Assembly (NCBI GenBank): GCA_035550315.1
Contig: DASZPL010000115.1
Coordinates: 1-36,365, forward strand
From: DASZPL01 sp035550315
Lineage (GTDB): Bacteria; Actinomycetota; Actinomycetes; JAFAQI01
Direction of reading: 5' to 3'
DNA: 36,365 bases
Below the pieces are notes generated by a model that made no database searches, was not told the origin of the DNA, and was given only the letters and a program-made list of their open reading frames with translations. The position numbers and the translations under genes are program-made. Below are positions 1 to 6,586 of this stretch, piece by piece; the first letter of the stretch is position 1, and each line of letters begins with the position of its first letter.

Positions 1-1010
1 CAGAGCTCGAGCTGCCACTCGGTCCAGACGTCGACGGGGCGGAAGCCGAGCGCCTCGTTGATCGCGATCATGTGACGGTTGACCGCGGCGTTCCAAGTGT
101 TGAGCACCCGGGGCGCCGGCGACAGCGCGCGGATCGCCTGCAGGTTGGCCGCTTTCACCAGCAGGCCCAGCCGGTGACCGCGATGCTCGGGCGCGACCAG
201 CGTGTCCCACTGATAGCCGACCGGCCAGGTCGGGTTGACCAGGATCTCGGTGAACGCGACCAGCCGGCCGGTCGCGTCGTGGCGCGCCGCGGTGGTCGTG
301 CGCCGCCGGCCCTGCGCGATCAGCATCTGCTCGCGCAGGACGTAGCGGTCCGCGTCCCACTGCTCGGGGTCCCACTTCATGTCTCCTTGCGGCGCGTCGG
401 TGCTCATCCGAGCCACCAGCGCGGCGAGATCCGCACGCAACCCGGCCGGCGCCTCGCCGGTCCACGTCAGCAGCGAGTAGCCCGCAGCCTTCGCGGCCGC
501 GTCACGACGCAAGGCGTCGAGCTGCTCGTCGCTCGCGGCGGCGACATCGACGGTGCGGCGTACCTCTTCGAGCACGGAGCGCGCCCCGATCGCGCGAGCG
601 AGCGGCGCGGCCGGCCGGTCGTCGACGGTGCCGCCGAACGGATGGGCGCTCTCGGCGAGCACCAGCGACCGGCCGTGCTCGCGCACCCGGTCGAGCAAAG
701 CGTCGAGCAGCGCCCGGCCCAGCCCGCGCCGACGCCACTGCGGATGCGTCTGCAGGTCGATCGAGGCGGTGTTGAGGTTGTCGTGCAGCGGCAACTGGAT
801 CCCGCCGGCGACGACCGGCGTCCCGTCCAACCGGCCGAACCAGAACTCGTGATCCTCTTCCCGCGGCTGGTCGCCGAGCCAGGGCAGGAACTCCTCGATC
901 GGGTCCTGCGGCAGGTCGACGTAGTCGGCGGCGTAGCAGGCAACGCCGACTGCATGCCACTCGCGCAGCGTCGACAGGTCGTCGACACGTACGACGTCGA
1001 GATCGCTCAC
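1..1010 (-). CDS. GNAT N-acetyltransferase with two acetyltransferase domains (C-terminus cut by window edge)
   Basis: The gene reads leftwards from GTG at 1010 and is still open at base 1 (336 codons visible). The N-terminal half has an acetyl-CoA-binding GNAT signature, QWRRRGLGRALLDALLDRV, at about residues 95-113. A second GNAT-like half follows, with VAPEHRGHRLGLLVKAANL and then NRHMIAINEALGFRPVDVW. Tandem GNAT proteins of this type are common in actinomycetes and acetylate small molecules or proteins; the substrate cannot be read from sequence. AGGA about 8 nt upstream of the GTG could be its ribosome binding site. It is divergent from rarD. A long plus-strand open frame over the same bases is a high-GC shadow. 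Family confident, substrate unknown. Confidence 0.88.
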   Translation of the reverse strand, partial: MSDLDVVRVDDLSTLREWHAVGVACYAADYVDLPQDPIEEFLPWLGDQPREEDHEFWFGRLDGTPVVAGGIQLPLHDNLNTASIDLQTHPQWRRRGLGRALLDALLDRVREHGRSLVLAESAHPFGGTVDDRPAAPLARAIGARSVLEEVRRTVDVAAASDEQLDALRRDAAAKAAGYSLLTWTGEAPAGLRADLAALVARMSTDAPQGDMKWDPEQWDADRYVLREQMLIAQGRRRTTTAARHDATGRLVAFTEILVNPTWPVGYQWDTLVAPEHRGHRLGLLVKAANLQAIRALSPAPRVLNTWNAAVNRHMIAINEALGFRPVDVWTEWQLEL

Positions 1011-1063
1011 TAAGGCGTCCTACCAGCCGGAAAATCGGTTGCGCCACGGGATTTCGGCGCTTG

Positions 1064-1069
1064 TAACGT
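1064..1069 (+). promoter_or_regulatory. -10-like hexamer for leaderless rarD
   Basis: TAACGT ends 6 nt before the GTG at 1076, so transcription would begin at or near the start codon. A weak -35 (TTGCGC, 1039-1044) lies 19 nt upstream. No Shine-Dalgarno sequence fits between the hexamer and the start. Confidence 0.5.
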
Positions 1070-1075
1070 CATGTA

Positions 1076-2005
1076 GTGAGTGAGGCGCGCCGCGGGACCG
1101 TGCTCGGTTTCGCGGCGTACCTGATCTGGGGGCTGTTCCCGCTCTACTGGCCGGAGCTCGAGCCGGCCGGCGCCCTGGAGATCCTGTCCCACCGGGTGGT
1201 CTGGTCGTTACTCGTCGTCGCCGGCCTGCTGCTGGTCACCGGCGGGGTCCGGGCGGTGCTGCGACCGGCGCTGACCGCGCGGCAGTTCCGGCTGCTGGCG
1301 CTGGCCGGCGCGCTGATCGCGGTCAACTGGGGGCTCTACATCTGGGGCGTGAACCACGGCCACGTGGTCGAGACCGCGCTCGGCTACTTCGTGAACCCAC
1401 TGGTCACGGTTGCGCTCAGCGTGGTGGTGCTGCGTGAGCGGCTGCGCCGGGTGCAGTGGGCCGCGATCGGGATCGCGGCCGTCGGCGTCGTCGTGCTCAC
1501 CGTGCAAGCCGGCCGGCTGCCGTGGATCGCGCTCGTGCTGGCGGGCAGCTTCGGCAGCTACAGCCTGGTGAAGAAGATCGTCGGTGCGGAGCCGGCCGAC
1601 GGCCTGCTGGTCGAGACCGCGACGCTGACGGTGCCGGCGTTCGGCTACCTGCTCGCGATCGGCGCCACCGGCGCGGGGACGTTCAGCAGCGACGGCGCCG
1701 GTCACGGCGCGCTGCTGGCCGGCGCCGGCGTCGTCACGGCGGTGCCGTTGCTGCTGTTCGCGGGCGCGGCGCCACGGGTGCCGCTGTCGCAGCTCGGGCT
1801 GATGCAGTACCTGACGCCGACGATCCAGTTCCTGATCGGCGTCCTGGTGCGCCACGAGCCGCTGCCGCCGATGCGACTGTTCGGCTTCTGCCTGGTTTGG
1901 GTCGCGCTGGCGGTGTTCACCTGGGAGTCGGTGGCGCGGCAGCGCCGGGCGCGGCTGCTGCGTCGCGGCGAGGCGGCTGCGCTCGCCGAGCCGATCGCGT
2001 CGTGA
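1076..2005 (+). CDS. rarD: EamA-family transporter RarD
   Basis: 309 residues, almost entirely hydrophobic, with about ten predicted membrane segments typical of the EamA/DMT superfamily. The RarD-type opening GTVLGFAAYLIWGLFPLYW, the HRVVWSLL segment near residue 40 and the NWGLYIWGVN segment near residue 83 match RarD proteins. It probably sits in the cytoplasmic membrane as a small-metabolite permease; RarD was named for chloramphenicol sensitivity, but the substrate is not established. The start is the GTG at 1076, six bases after TAACGT, as for a leaderless mRNA. Its last 89 bases overlap the convergent DUF6113-like gene. Confidence 0.9.
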   Translation: MSEARRGTVLGFAAYLIWGLFPLYWPELEPAGALEILSHRVVWSLLVVAGLLLVTGGVRAVLRPALTARQFRLLALAGALIAVNWGLYIWGVNHGHVVETALGYFVNPLVTVALSVVVLRERLRRVQWAAIGIAAVGVVVLTVQAGRLPWIALVLAGSFGSYSLVKKIVGAEPADGLLVETATLTVPAFGYLLAIGATGAGTFSSDGAGHGALLAGAGVVTAVPLLLFAGAAPRVPLSQLGLMQYLTPTIQFLIGVLVRHEPLPPMRLFGFCLVWVALAVFTWESVARQRRARLLRRGEAAALAEPIAS

Positions 2006-2387
2006 GCACGACGGGTACGACGGCCGCCACGATGCCGACGATCAGGAAGGTGGTGCCGACCCGCGGGATCGCCGGGTCGGATCCCAACGAGCCCGGCAGG
2101 ATGACGTCACCGCCCGGGCCGAACGTCGTCAGCACGCCGGTCGTGATCAGCCAGCCAACGCCCGGGCTGGCCGCTCCCACCCCGCTGCCGGCACCGAGCC
2201 CGCCGAGCAGGCCGGCGCCGACGTTGCCGGCGATCGCCAGCGCGATCGACAGGCCGGGCACGCCGTCGAGCCGGAGCGGCACCAGGAAGGTGCCGATGAC
2301 GCCCAGCATGCCGCCGGCCAGCAGCAACACGACGTACGTCGCCGCGACGGTGCCGCGATCGAGCCGGCTGCTGCCCTCGACGACCAC
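1917..2387 (-). CDS. DUF6113-like membrane protein
   Basis: 156 residues. Four hydrophobic segments (about residues 15-37, 45-70, 73-90 and 110-130) fill most of the chain, followed by an Arg/Ala/Pro-rich cytoplasmic-looking tail. The pattern PGVGWLITTGVLTTFGPGGD followed by VILPGS resembles DUF6113 proteins, small actinobacterial integral membrane proteins of unknown function. In several actinomycetes DUF6113 genes lie next to mshB; here mshB is 8 kb away. GTG at 2387 is the best start in this frame; upstream ATGs are in other frames. The 3' end overlaps rarD by 89 bp on the opposite strand, so the C-terminal tail is less certain than the membrane core. Confidence 0.65.
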   Translation of the reverse strand: MVVEGSSRLDRGTVAATYVVLLLAGGMLGVIGTFLVPLRLDGVPGLSIALAIAGNVGAGLLGGLGAGSGVGAASPGVGWLITTGVLTTFGPGGDVILPGSLGSDPAIPRVGTTFLIVGIVAAVVPVVLTTRSARRAQPPRRDAAAAPGAAAPPTPR

Positions 2388-2504
2388 GCCGCCAGCATGT
2401 CACCGGCCTGCCGGCGAGACGTGTCAGCGCGTCACCGCGCCATAGCGCTGCGACCGGCTGACAAGTTGGCCGCGCGGCAGCGCTCGGTGCGGGAGACTGC
2501 TGCG

Positions 2505-3353
2505 GTGGCAGAGGCCAACGTCTACGGGATCAACGTGAGCGGGCTGCCCAGCACGAGATGGTTGGCGCCACCGGTCGCCGGCGCGCCCAGCATCGCGGTG
2601 CGCGAGACGCCCGGGTCGCTGCCGACCGGCCACATCCTGCTCACGGCGGACCGTGCCGAGGTCGCACTCAAGGACGAGCCGCCACATGGCCTGGTGATGG
2701 AACGCGGCGCGGGCGAGGCGACGTACCTCGGTCCGCCGCTGGCGCACACCGATTTCGCGCACCCGTACCTCGGCCCGATCACCACCATCCTGCACCGCTG
2801 GTCCGGCCGTGAGGTGGTCCACGCTGGGGCGTTCGTCGCCGACGACGTGGCCTGGGGGATCACCGCCGCGAGCCAGGGCGGCAAGAGCACGGTGCTGGCG
2901 GCGATCGCCGGCGCCGGCTACCGCATCGTGGCGGACGACCTCGTGGTGACGGACGGCAGCCAGGTGCTGGCCGGGCCCCGCTGCCTCGACCTCCGCCACC
3001 CGCCCGACGCGGCGCTGGCGGCGCGGTTCGAGGTGACCAAGGTGCGCTGCGATGCCCGCTGGCGGCTCACCCTGCCGGCCGAGGCGCCGGCGCTGCCGCT
3101 GGGCGGCTGGGTGTTCCTGGAGTGGGGCAACGGCTCACCGCAGGTCCGGCGGCTGCGGCCGAGTGAGCTGGTCGGGCGGCTCGCGCAGTCGCGGCAGTTC
3201 CCCAGCCTGCCCTCCGACCCGCAGGTGCTGCTCGCGATGGCGGCGGCGCCGGCCTGGGAGCTGACTCGCCCTCGCTCGTTCGACAGCCTGGCCGCGACCG
3301 TGACGCTGCTGATCGACGCGCTCAGACGCCGGTCAGCCGACCGAGCCGGATAG
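2505..3353 (+). CDS. HPr-kinase-like protein of the lasso peptide locus
   Basis: 282 residues from GTG at 2505 (GGGAG about 9 nt upstream; 36 upstream in-frame codons do not look like protein). A P-loop, ASQGGKST, at residues 122-129 is preceded by the HAGAFV segment (106-111) and followed by VADDLV (142-147), the layout of the HPr kinase/phosphorylase C-terminal fold. The HPr-binding and regulatory features of true HprK are absent, and no PTS genes are nearby. Homologues of this fold occur in lasso clusters; the paeninodin kinase phosphorylates the C-terminal Ser of its precursor. Here the likely acceptor would be Ser26 or Thr13 of the core, which is an inference. The gene is convergent with the ABC permease gene and overlaps it by 32 bp. 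Confidence 0.75.
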   Translation: MAEANVYGINVSGLPSTRWLAPPVAGAPSIAVRETPGSLPTGHILLTADRAEVALKDEPPHGLVMERGAGEATYLGPPLAHTDFAHPYLGPITTILHRWSGREVVHAGAFVADDVAWGITAASQGGKSTVLAAIAGAGYRIVADDLVVTDGSQVLAGPRCLDLRHPPDAALAARFEVTKVRCDARWRLTLPAEAPALPLGGWVFLEWGNGSPQVRRLRPSELVGRLAQSRQFPSLPSDPQVLLAMAAAPAWELTRPRSFDSLAATVTLLIDALRRRSADRAG

Positions 3354-4194
3354 CGATCGACGTCGCCCAGCCGAACAGCACGACCGCGATCGGCAGCAGC
3401 ACCGCCACGGTCAGCAGCAACCAGCCCGCCGGCTGCTCCCAGCCACCACCGGAGAACAGCGCCGACCGCAGCCCCTCCAGGACCAGCCGAGTCGGCAGCG
3501 GGTCGCTGATCGCCTGCAGGTAGCCGGGCAGCACCGAGACCGGGAAGTACGCGCCGCTCAAGAAGGTCAGCGCCAGCGCCGCAAGCGGCACCACCGGGTC
3601 ACTGCGCGGGATGGCGAGCGTGATCGCCAGCAGCACGATGCCGACCGCGACCACGGCGGCGCAGCCGAGCAGCGCGATCACGATCACGCCGAACCAGGCG
3701 GCGTGACCGACGGCGAGGCCGAGGCCGAGCGCCGCGACCAGCACGTAGAGCACCGAGCGGGCCAGCGCGAACACGATCGGGTAGGCGACCAGCCCGAGCG
3801 CCAGCCCGGCGGAGTTCACCGGCTGGGAGACCAGCTGCGCGAGCGTCCCGGTGATCCGCTCCTCGCGCATTTGCGTGGCCGCTTCGGTGACCGCCGACTG
3901 CACCGCGAGGGTCACCGCCAGCCCGACCGCGATGTAGCCGAAGTAGTTCTGCGCGCCGCCGAGCTGCGCGGTCGGGTGGTGCAGCAGCCGCGAGATGAAG
4001 TAGAAGACCAGCAGGTTGACCATGCCGAAGCACAGGTCGAGCAACACGGCGAACCGGATGACCCGCCGCTGCGCGTAGTCGCGCCGCAGCAGCGCGAGTG
4101 CGGTCCGGCCGGTGCGCTGCAGCTGCGCCACCGTCGAGAGTCCCGTGCCGGCACCGGCCGCCGGCACCCGCACCGCCGTCGCCCGGTCGGTCAC
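3322..4194 (-). CDS. ABC-2 type permease, lasso peptide export candidate
   Basis: 290 residues. After a basic cytoplasmic N-terminus (residues 1-45) come about six membrane segments, including RFAVLLDLCFGMVNLLVFYF, NYFGYIAVGLAVTLAVQ and the FLSGAYFPVSVLPGYL segment typical of ABC-2 permeases near their last helices. It is probably the membrane half of an exporter with the ATPase encoded just upstream; their genes overlap by ATGA (4191-4194), which favours coupled translation and one complex. Lasso clusters often use a fused ABC protein (D); the split arrangement here is also known. It is the last gene of the precursor-cyclase-B1-ATPase-permease run, and its 3' end overlaps the convergent kinase gene. 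Export of the mature peptide and self-immunity are likely roles. Confidence 0.88.
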   Translation of the reverse strand: MTDRATAVRVPAAGAGTGLSTVAQLQRTGRTALALLRRDYAQRRVIRFAVLLDLCFGMVNLLVFYFISRLLHHPTAQLGGAQNYFGYIAVGLAVTLAVQSAVTEAATQMREERITGTLAQLVSQPVNSAGLALGLVAYPIVFALARSVLYVLVAALGLGLAVGHAAWFGVIVIALLGCAAVVAVGIVLLAITLAIPRSDPVVPLAALALTFLSGAYFPVSVLPGYLQAISDPLPTRLVLEGLRSALFSGGGWEQPAGWLLLTVAVLLPIAVVLFGWATSIAIRLGRLTGV

Positions 4195-4826
4195 GACGCC
4201 GCCGCTCGCTCGAGGTCGAGCACCCGGTCACAGCGTTGCAGGTCGTCGTCGCGGTGCGAGGCGAACAGTACGGCGACCTGCGGCCGGCGGCCGAGCGCCG
4301 CCCAGGTCCGCTCCCGGGCGGCGGTGTCCATCGCGCGGGTCGGCTCGTCCAGCAGCAGCACGGCCGGATCCCCGATCAGCGCCCGGCCGAGGGCGAGCTG
4401 CGCGCGCATCCCCGTCGAGCACTCGCCGGTGCGCTTCTCCGCGAACTCGTCGAGCTCGAGCTCCGCGATGACCTCGTCGACGACCCGCCGCGCCTGCCGC
4501 CCGGCGCATCGCAACTGCGCGACGAACTCGAGGTTCTGCCGCACGGTGAGCCGCTCGTAGACGGCGCGCTCGTGGTCGAGGCAGGCACCGACCGCCTGCC
4601 GCGCGGCCAGCGACCGCGGCGCCCCGCCGAGGATGTCGATCGACCCGGCCGCGGGCCGCAGCGTGCCGGCGATCAGCCGCAGCAGGCTGGTCTTGCCCGA
4701 GCCGTTCGGCCCGCGCAACCCGATCCGCTCACCGCTGCCGACGCTGAGGTCGAGGTCGCGGAGCACCCAGCGGTCCCCGAATCGGCAACCGACCGCGCCG
4801 AGCGTCAGCACGGTCTCACCGGTCAT
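4191..4826 (-). CDS. ABC transporter ATP-binding protein, lasso peptide export candidate
   Basis: 211 residues, a single nucleotide-binding domain. Walker A is GPNGSGKT (39-46), Walker B AVLLLDEPT (155-163), and the H-loop is His191 (FASH). The signature motif is degenerate, CSTGM (136-140) instead of LSGGQ, although RAQLALGRAL follows as usual. The Q-loop region reads LDHERAVYERLTV, without the standard Gln. These deviations suggest specialised or asymmetric ATP use; two such subunits would still be needed with the permease. Its start overlaps the B1 stop by ATGA (4823-4826) and its stop overlaps the permease start in the same way. Confidence 0.9.
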   Translation of the reverse strand: MTGETVLTLGAVGCRFGDRWVLRDLDLSVGSGERIGLRGPNGSGKTSLLRLIAGTLRPAAGSIDILGGAPRSLAARQAVGACLDHERAVYERLTVRQNLEFVAQLRCAGRQARRVVDEVIAELELDEFAEKRTGECSTGMRAQLALGRALIGDPAVLLLDEPTRAMDTAARERTWAALGRRPQVAVLFASHRDDDLQRCDRVLDLERAAAS

Positions 4827-5140
4827 CCGCCGGCCTCGCGCTCCAGCAGGCCGGCCTCGCTCAGATCGGCGAGGAACGTCGCGACGTCGCGGCGAGCGGT
4901 GACGTCATCGAGGCCGTAGCTGCGCTGCAGCGCAGCGGCCAGCTCGGCCGGTGTTGCACCGGCTTCCAGCGCCTCCCACAACGCGGTCGCCGAGGCGTTC
5001 GTCGCGTGGTACGTCGACTGCGCGACGTCGAGCACGACGATCTCGTCGCCGGCGCGACGCCACGCCTTGTCCGCCGACGTGCGCAGCCGCAGCTTGGTCT
5101 GGTCGTCGTACTCGCCCGACGCACCGGCCGACGTCGTCAT
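4823..5140 (-). CDS. PqqD-like RiPP recognition element protein (lasso B1)
   Basis: 105 residues of the PqqD/RRE family. Residues 15-100 show the winged-helix pattern: a strand pair (TKLRLRTSADKAWRR, DEIVVLDVAQSTYHATNAS), then TALWEAL, ATPAELAAALQRSYGL and a final helix, FLADLSEAGLLER. In lasso pathways this protein (B1, or E) binds the precursor leader, chiefly its YxxPxL motif, and delivers it to the peptidase (B2). Here B2 is on the opposite strand, fused to a nucleotidyltransferase, so B1 must pair with it in trans. Both ends overlap neighbouring genes by ATGA, pointing to stoichiometric co-translation with cyclase and transporter. Confidence 0.9.
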   Translation of the reverse strand: MTTSAGASGEYDDQTKLRLRTSADKAWRRAGDEIVVLDVAQSTYHATNASATALWEALEAGATPAELAAALQRSYGLDDVTARRDVATFLADLSEAGLLEREAGG

Positions 5141-6225
5141 CGCGCGCTCCCTGCCTTTTCACCGTCCGCCGCGAGCCACGCGTGCTGCATCAGCAGCGCC
5201 GTCTGGTAGGGCGGCGGCTCGCTGCGCCAGACGTCGCGAAGTGCCGTCACGTCGACAAGGTTCTCATCGATCGCGCCCGGGTCGAAGGTGTTCCGCAGGT
5301 CGCGCGACACCCCCCGGAAGATGACCTCGGAGAACACCGCCTTGTCCTGCCGGGCCACCAGCTCCGCGGGCAGTACGTCGGCGAAGAACCGGCGGACCGT
5401 CCGGTTGCGATCGGTGTCGCGGATGCCGGCTCCGGCACGAATGAGCGCACCGACGAAGACCGGGCTGATCAGCGGATGACCGATCTGCGCGCCGGCGTCG
5501 GCGGCCAGCAACTCCATGGTCTCGACCGCCACGGTGACGTTGCGCCGCCGGACGTGCCATGCGGTCTGCCGGTCGTAGCGGTGGCGCGGAAACGTCGCGA
5601 GCTCGGCCAGTGACCGCGCCGCCAACCGGCGGGCCGGTCCGGGTCGCAGCCAGCGCAACCGCATCGCCTGCCACTGCCGGCGAATTGCGGTCGGTCGTCG
5701 CGCCAGCCGCGGGTAGGAGCCGCCGAGCACCTGGTCACCGCCGAGCCCGGTGAGCAGCGAGCCGCCGCGGGCGCGTTCCAGCATCGGCGCGTGCAGATAG
5801 GCGTTGGCCGGGTGACGGACGCCGTGGGCCCGCAGCACCGGCCGCGCGACCGGCCCGACGACGTCAAGCTCGTCGCGGTCGGGATGCAGCTGCTGCCAGT
5901 CGGACAAGCCACAGGCGCGGACGACCAGGTCCTGCCACGCGGATTCCTCGGCCCGGGGGGCGTCCTGGTGACGCAACGTGACCGGCACCGGCAGGGGATG
6001 GCCCTCGCGTCGGGCCAGCCGGGTCGCGACCGCGAGCACGAGTGAGGAGTCAATCCCGCCGGAGAAGCTGACGAGGCACGGTGGACGTTGCAGCGCGGGG
6101 CGGACCGCCTGCTCGAGGGCGTCGAGTGGCGACAAGTCCGCCGGACAGCCGAACGTCCTGATCGGCGACGCGCCGACCAGGACGCCACTGGCTAGCTCAA
6201 GTGGGCGGAGCGGGGTTGCTGTCAC
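5137..6225 (-). CDS. Asparagine-synthetase-like lasso cyclase (C protein), short form
   Basis: 362 residues from GTG at 6225; a TTG two codons upstream is possible and an in-frame TAG lies further upstream. The PP-loop SFSGGIDSS is at residues 53-61, and the second ATP-site motif TGLGGDQVLGG at 159-169. These define the Asn-synthetase B synthetase domain that adenylates the Asp/Glu side chain of a lasso core so the new N-terminus can close the ring. Only about 45 residues precede the PP-loop: the N-terminal glutamine-amidotransferase-like domain of typical McjC-type cyclases is missing. The gene lies 59 bp behind the precursor and overlaps B1 by ATGA, so it is the second gene of the operon. 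Confidence 0.9.
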   Translation of the reverse strand: MTATPLRPLELASGVLVGASPIRTFGCPADLSPLDALEQAVRPALQRPPCLVSFSGGIDSSLVLAVATRLARREGHPLPVPVTLRHQDAPRAEESAWQDLVVRACGLSDWQQLHPDRDELDVVGPVARPVLRAHGVRHPANAYLHAPMLERARGGSLLTGLGGDQVLGGSYPRLARRPTAIRRQWQAMRLRWLRPGPARRLAARSLAELATFPRHRYDRQTAWHVRRRNVTVAVETMELLAADAGAQIGHPLISPVFVGALIRAGAGIRDTDRNRTVRRFFADVLPAELVARQDKAVFSEVIFRGVSRDLRNTFDPGAIDENLVDVTALRDVWRSEPPPYQTALLMQHAWLAADGEKAGSAR

Positions 6226-6284
6226 CCGCAACCGCCGGTGGTGGTGGTGGTGAAGTGCTGGGAGGTCGATCTAGCGAGCTGGGC

Positions 6285-6452
6285 TCAGGGAATGATGCTT
6301 CCGCCGCCGCCACCGCCGCCGCCGCCGCCGAAACCGGTGCCGAGCAAACCGTCCGGGTTCGGACCGGCGATGCCGTGCGTCAACTCGTCGAGCGTGCCGA
6401 GCTTGGTCAGCCGCGGCGCTTCGTACCCGACGACCTCACGGTCCAGACTCAT
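6285..6452 (-). CDS. Lasso peptide precursor with a deca-glycine tail (A)
   Basis: 55 residues from ATG at 6452, with GAGGGG 8 nt upstream. The leader (residues 1-26) contains GYEAPRLTKLGTLDELTH, matching the lasso leader pattern YxxPxLxxxG and placing Thr25 at position -2 from the predicted cut. The core would start at Gly27: GIAGPNPD closes as an 8-residue Gly1-Asp8 macrolactam, and Asp34 is the only acidic residue in the whole core. The tail is GLLGTGF, ten glycines (42-51, encoded almost only by GGC) and SIIP. A bulky plug could be Leu10, Leu11 or Phe15; the polyglycine cannot act as one. The core (29 residues) is longer than most lasso peptides. Phosphorylatable residues are Thr13 and Ser26 of the core. 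Confidence 0.88.
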   Translation of the reverse strand: MSLDREVVGYEAPRLTKLGTLDELTHGIAGPNPDGLLGTGFGGGGGGGGGGSIIP

Positions 6453-6586
6453 TCGCAACCCCCTCGGGCCTGCCGAACGGATGTCGGCCTGTGCAATATG
6501 CGGCGAGTATGCCACGGCCCCCGTCACTGTGCGAGGGAGGTTGAAATCCGGCCAAATCGACACTCGACGAGTGCTTTCATTTCGGC
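6453..6586. promoter_or_regulatory. Divergent control region between lasso precursor and fused nucleotidyltransferase-peptidase gene
   Basis: 134 bp without a gene. It must hold promoters for both directions. On the plus side TTTCAT (6575-6580) lies 6 nt before the ATG at 6587. On the minus side CATACT and CATATT are possible -10 hexamers 40-60 nt ahead of the precursor. A perfect 13-bp palindrome, CACTCGACGAGTG (6561-6573), sits just ahead of the plus-strand start and could be an operator. Confidence 0.4.
6561..6573. promoter_or_regulatory. 13-bp palindrome, operator candidate
   Basis: CACTCG-A-CGAGTG is a perfect inverted repeat 13 bp upstream of the start of the fused gene and overlaps the place expected for a -35/-10 region. 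Its bound factor is unknown; no regulator gene lies inside the lasso locus. Confidence 0.35.

Noticed and set aside
72..1013. Long plus-strand open frame opposite the GNAT gene
   Set aside because: Its translation is Arg/Gly/Pro-rich without any domain; the minus strand encodes two clear GNAT motifs.
2397..2504. Upstream start of the HPr-kinase-like gene
   Set aside because: The 36 extra codons are Arg/Ala-rich without homology and overlap the divergent gene start; GGGAG supports GTG 2505.
6237..6253. (CAC)n run between precursor and cyclase as part of a longer cyclase
   Set aside because: It could encode five His in the cyclase frame, but no start codon lies between the upstream in-frame TAG and TTG 6231, so it is most likely untranslated.
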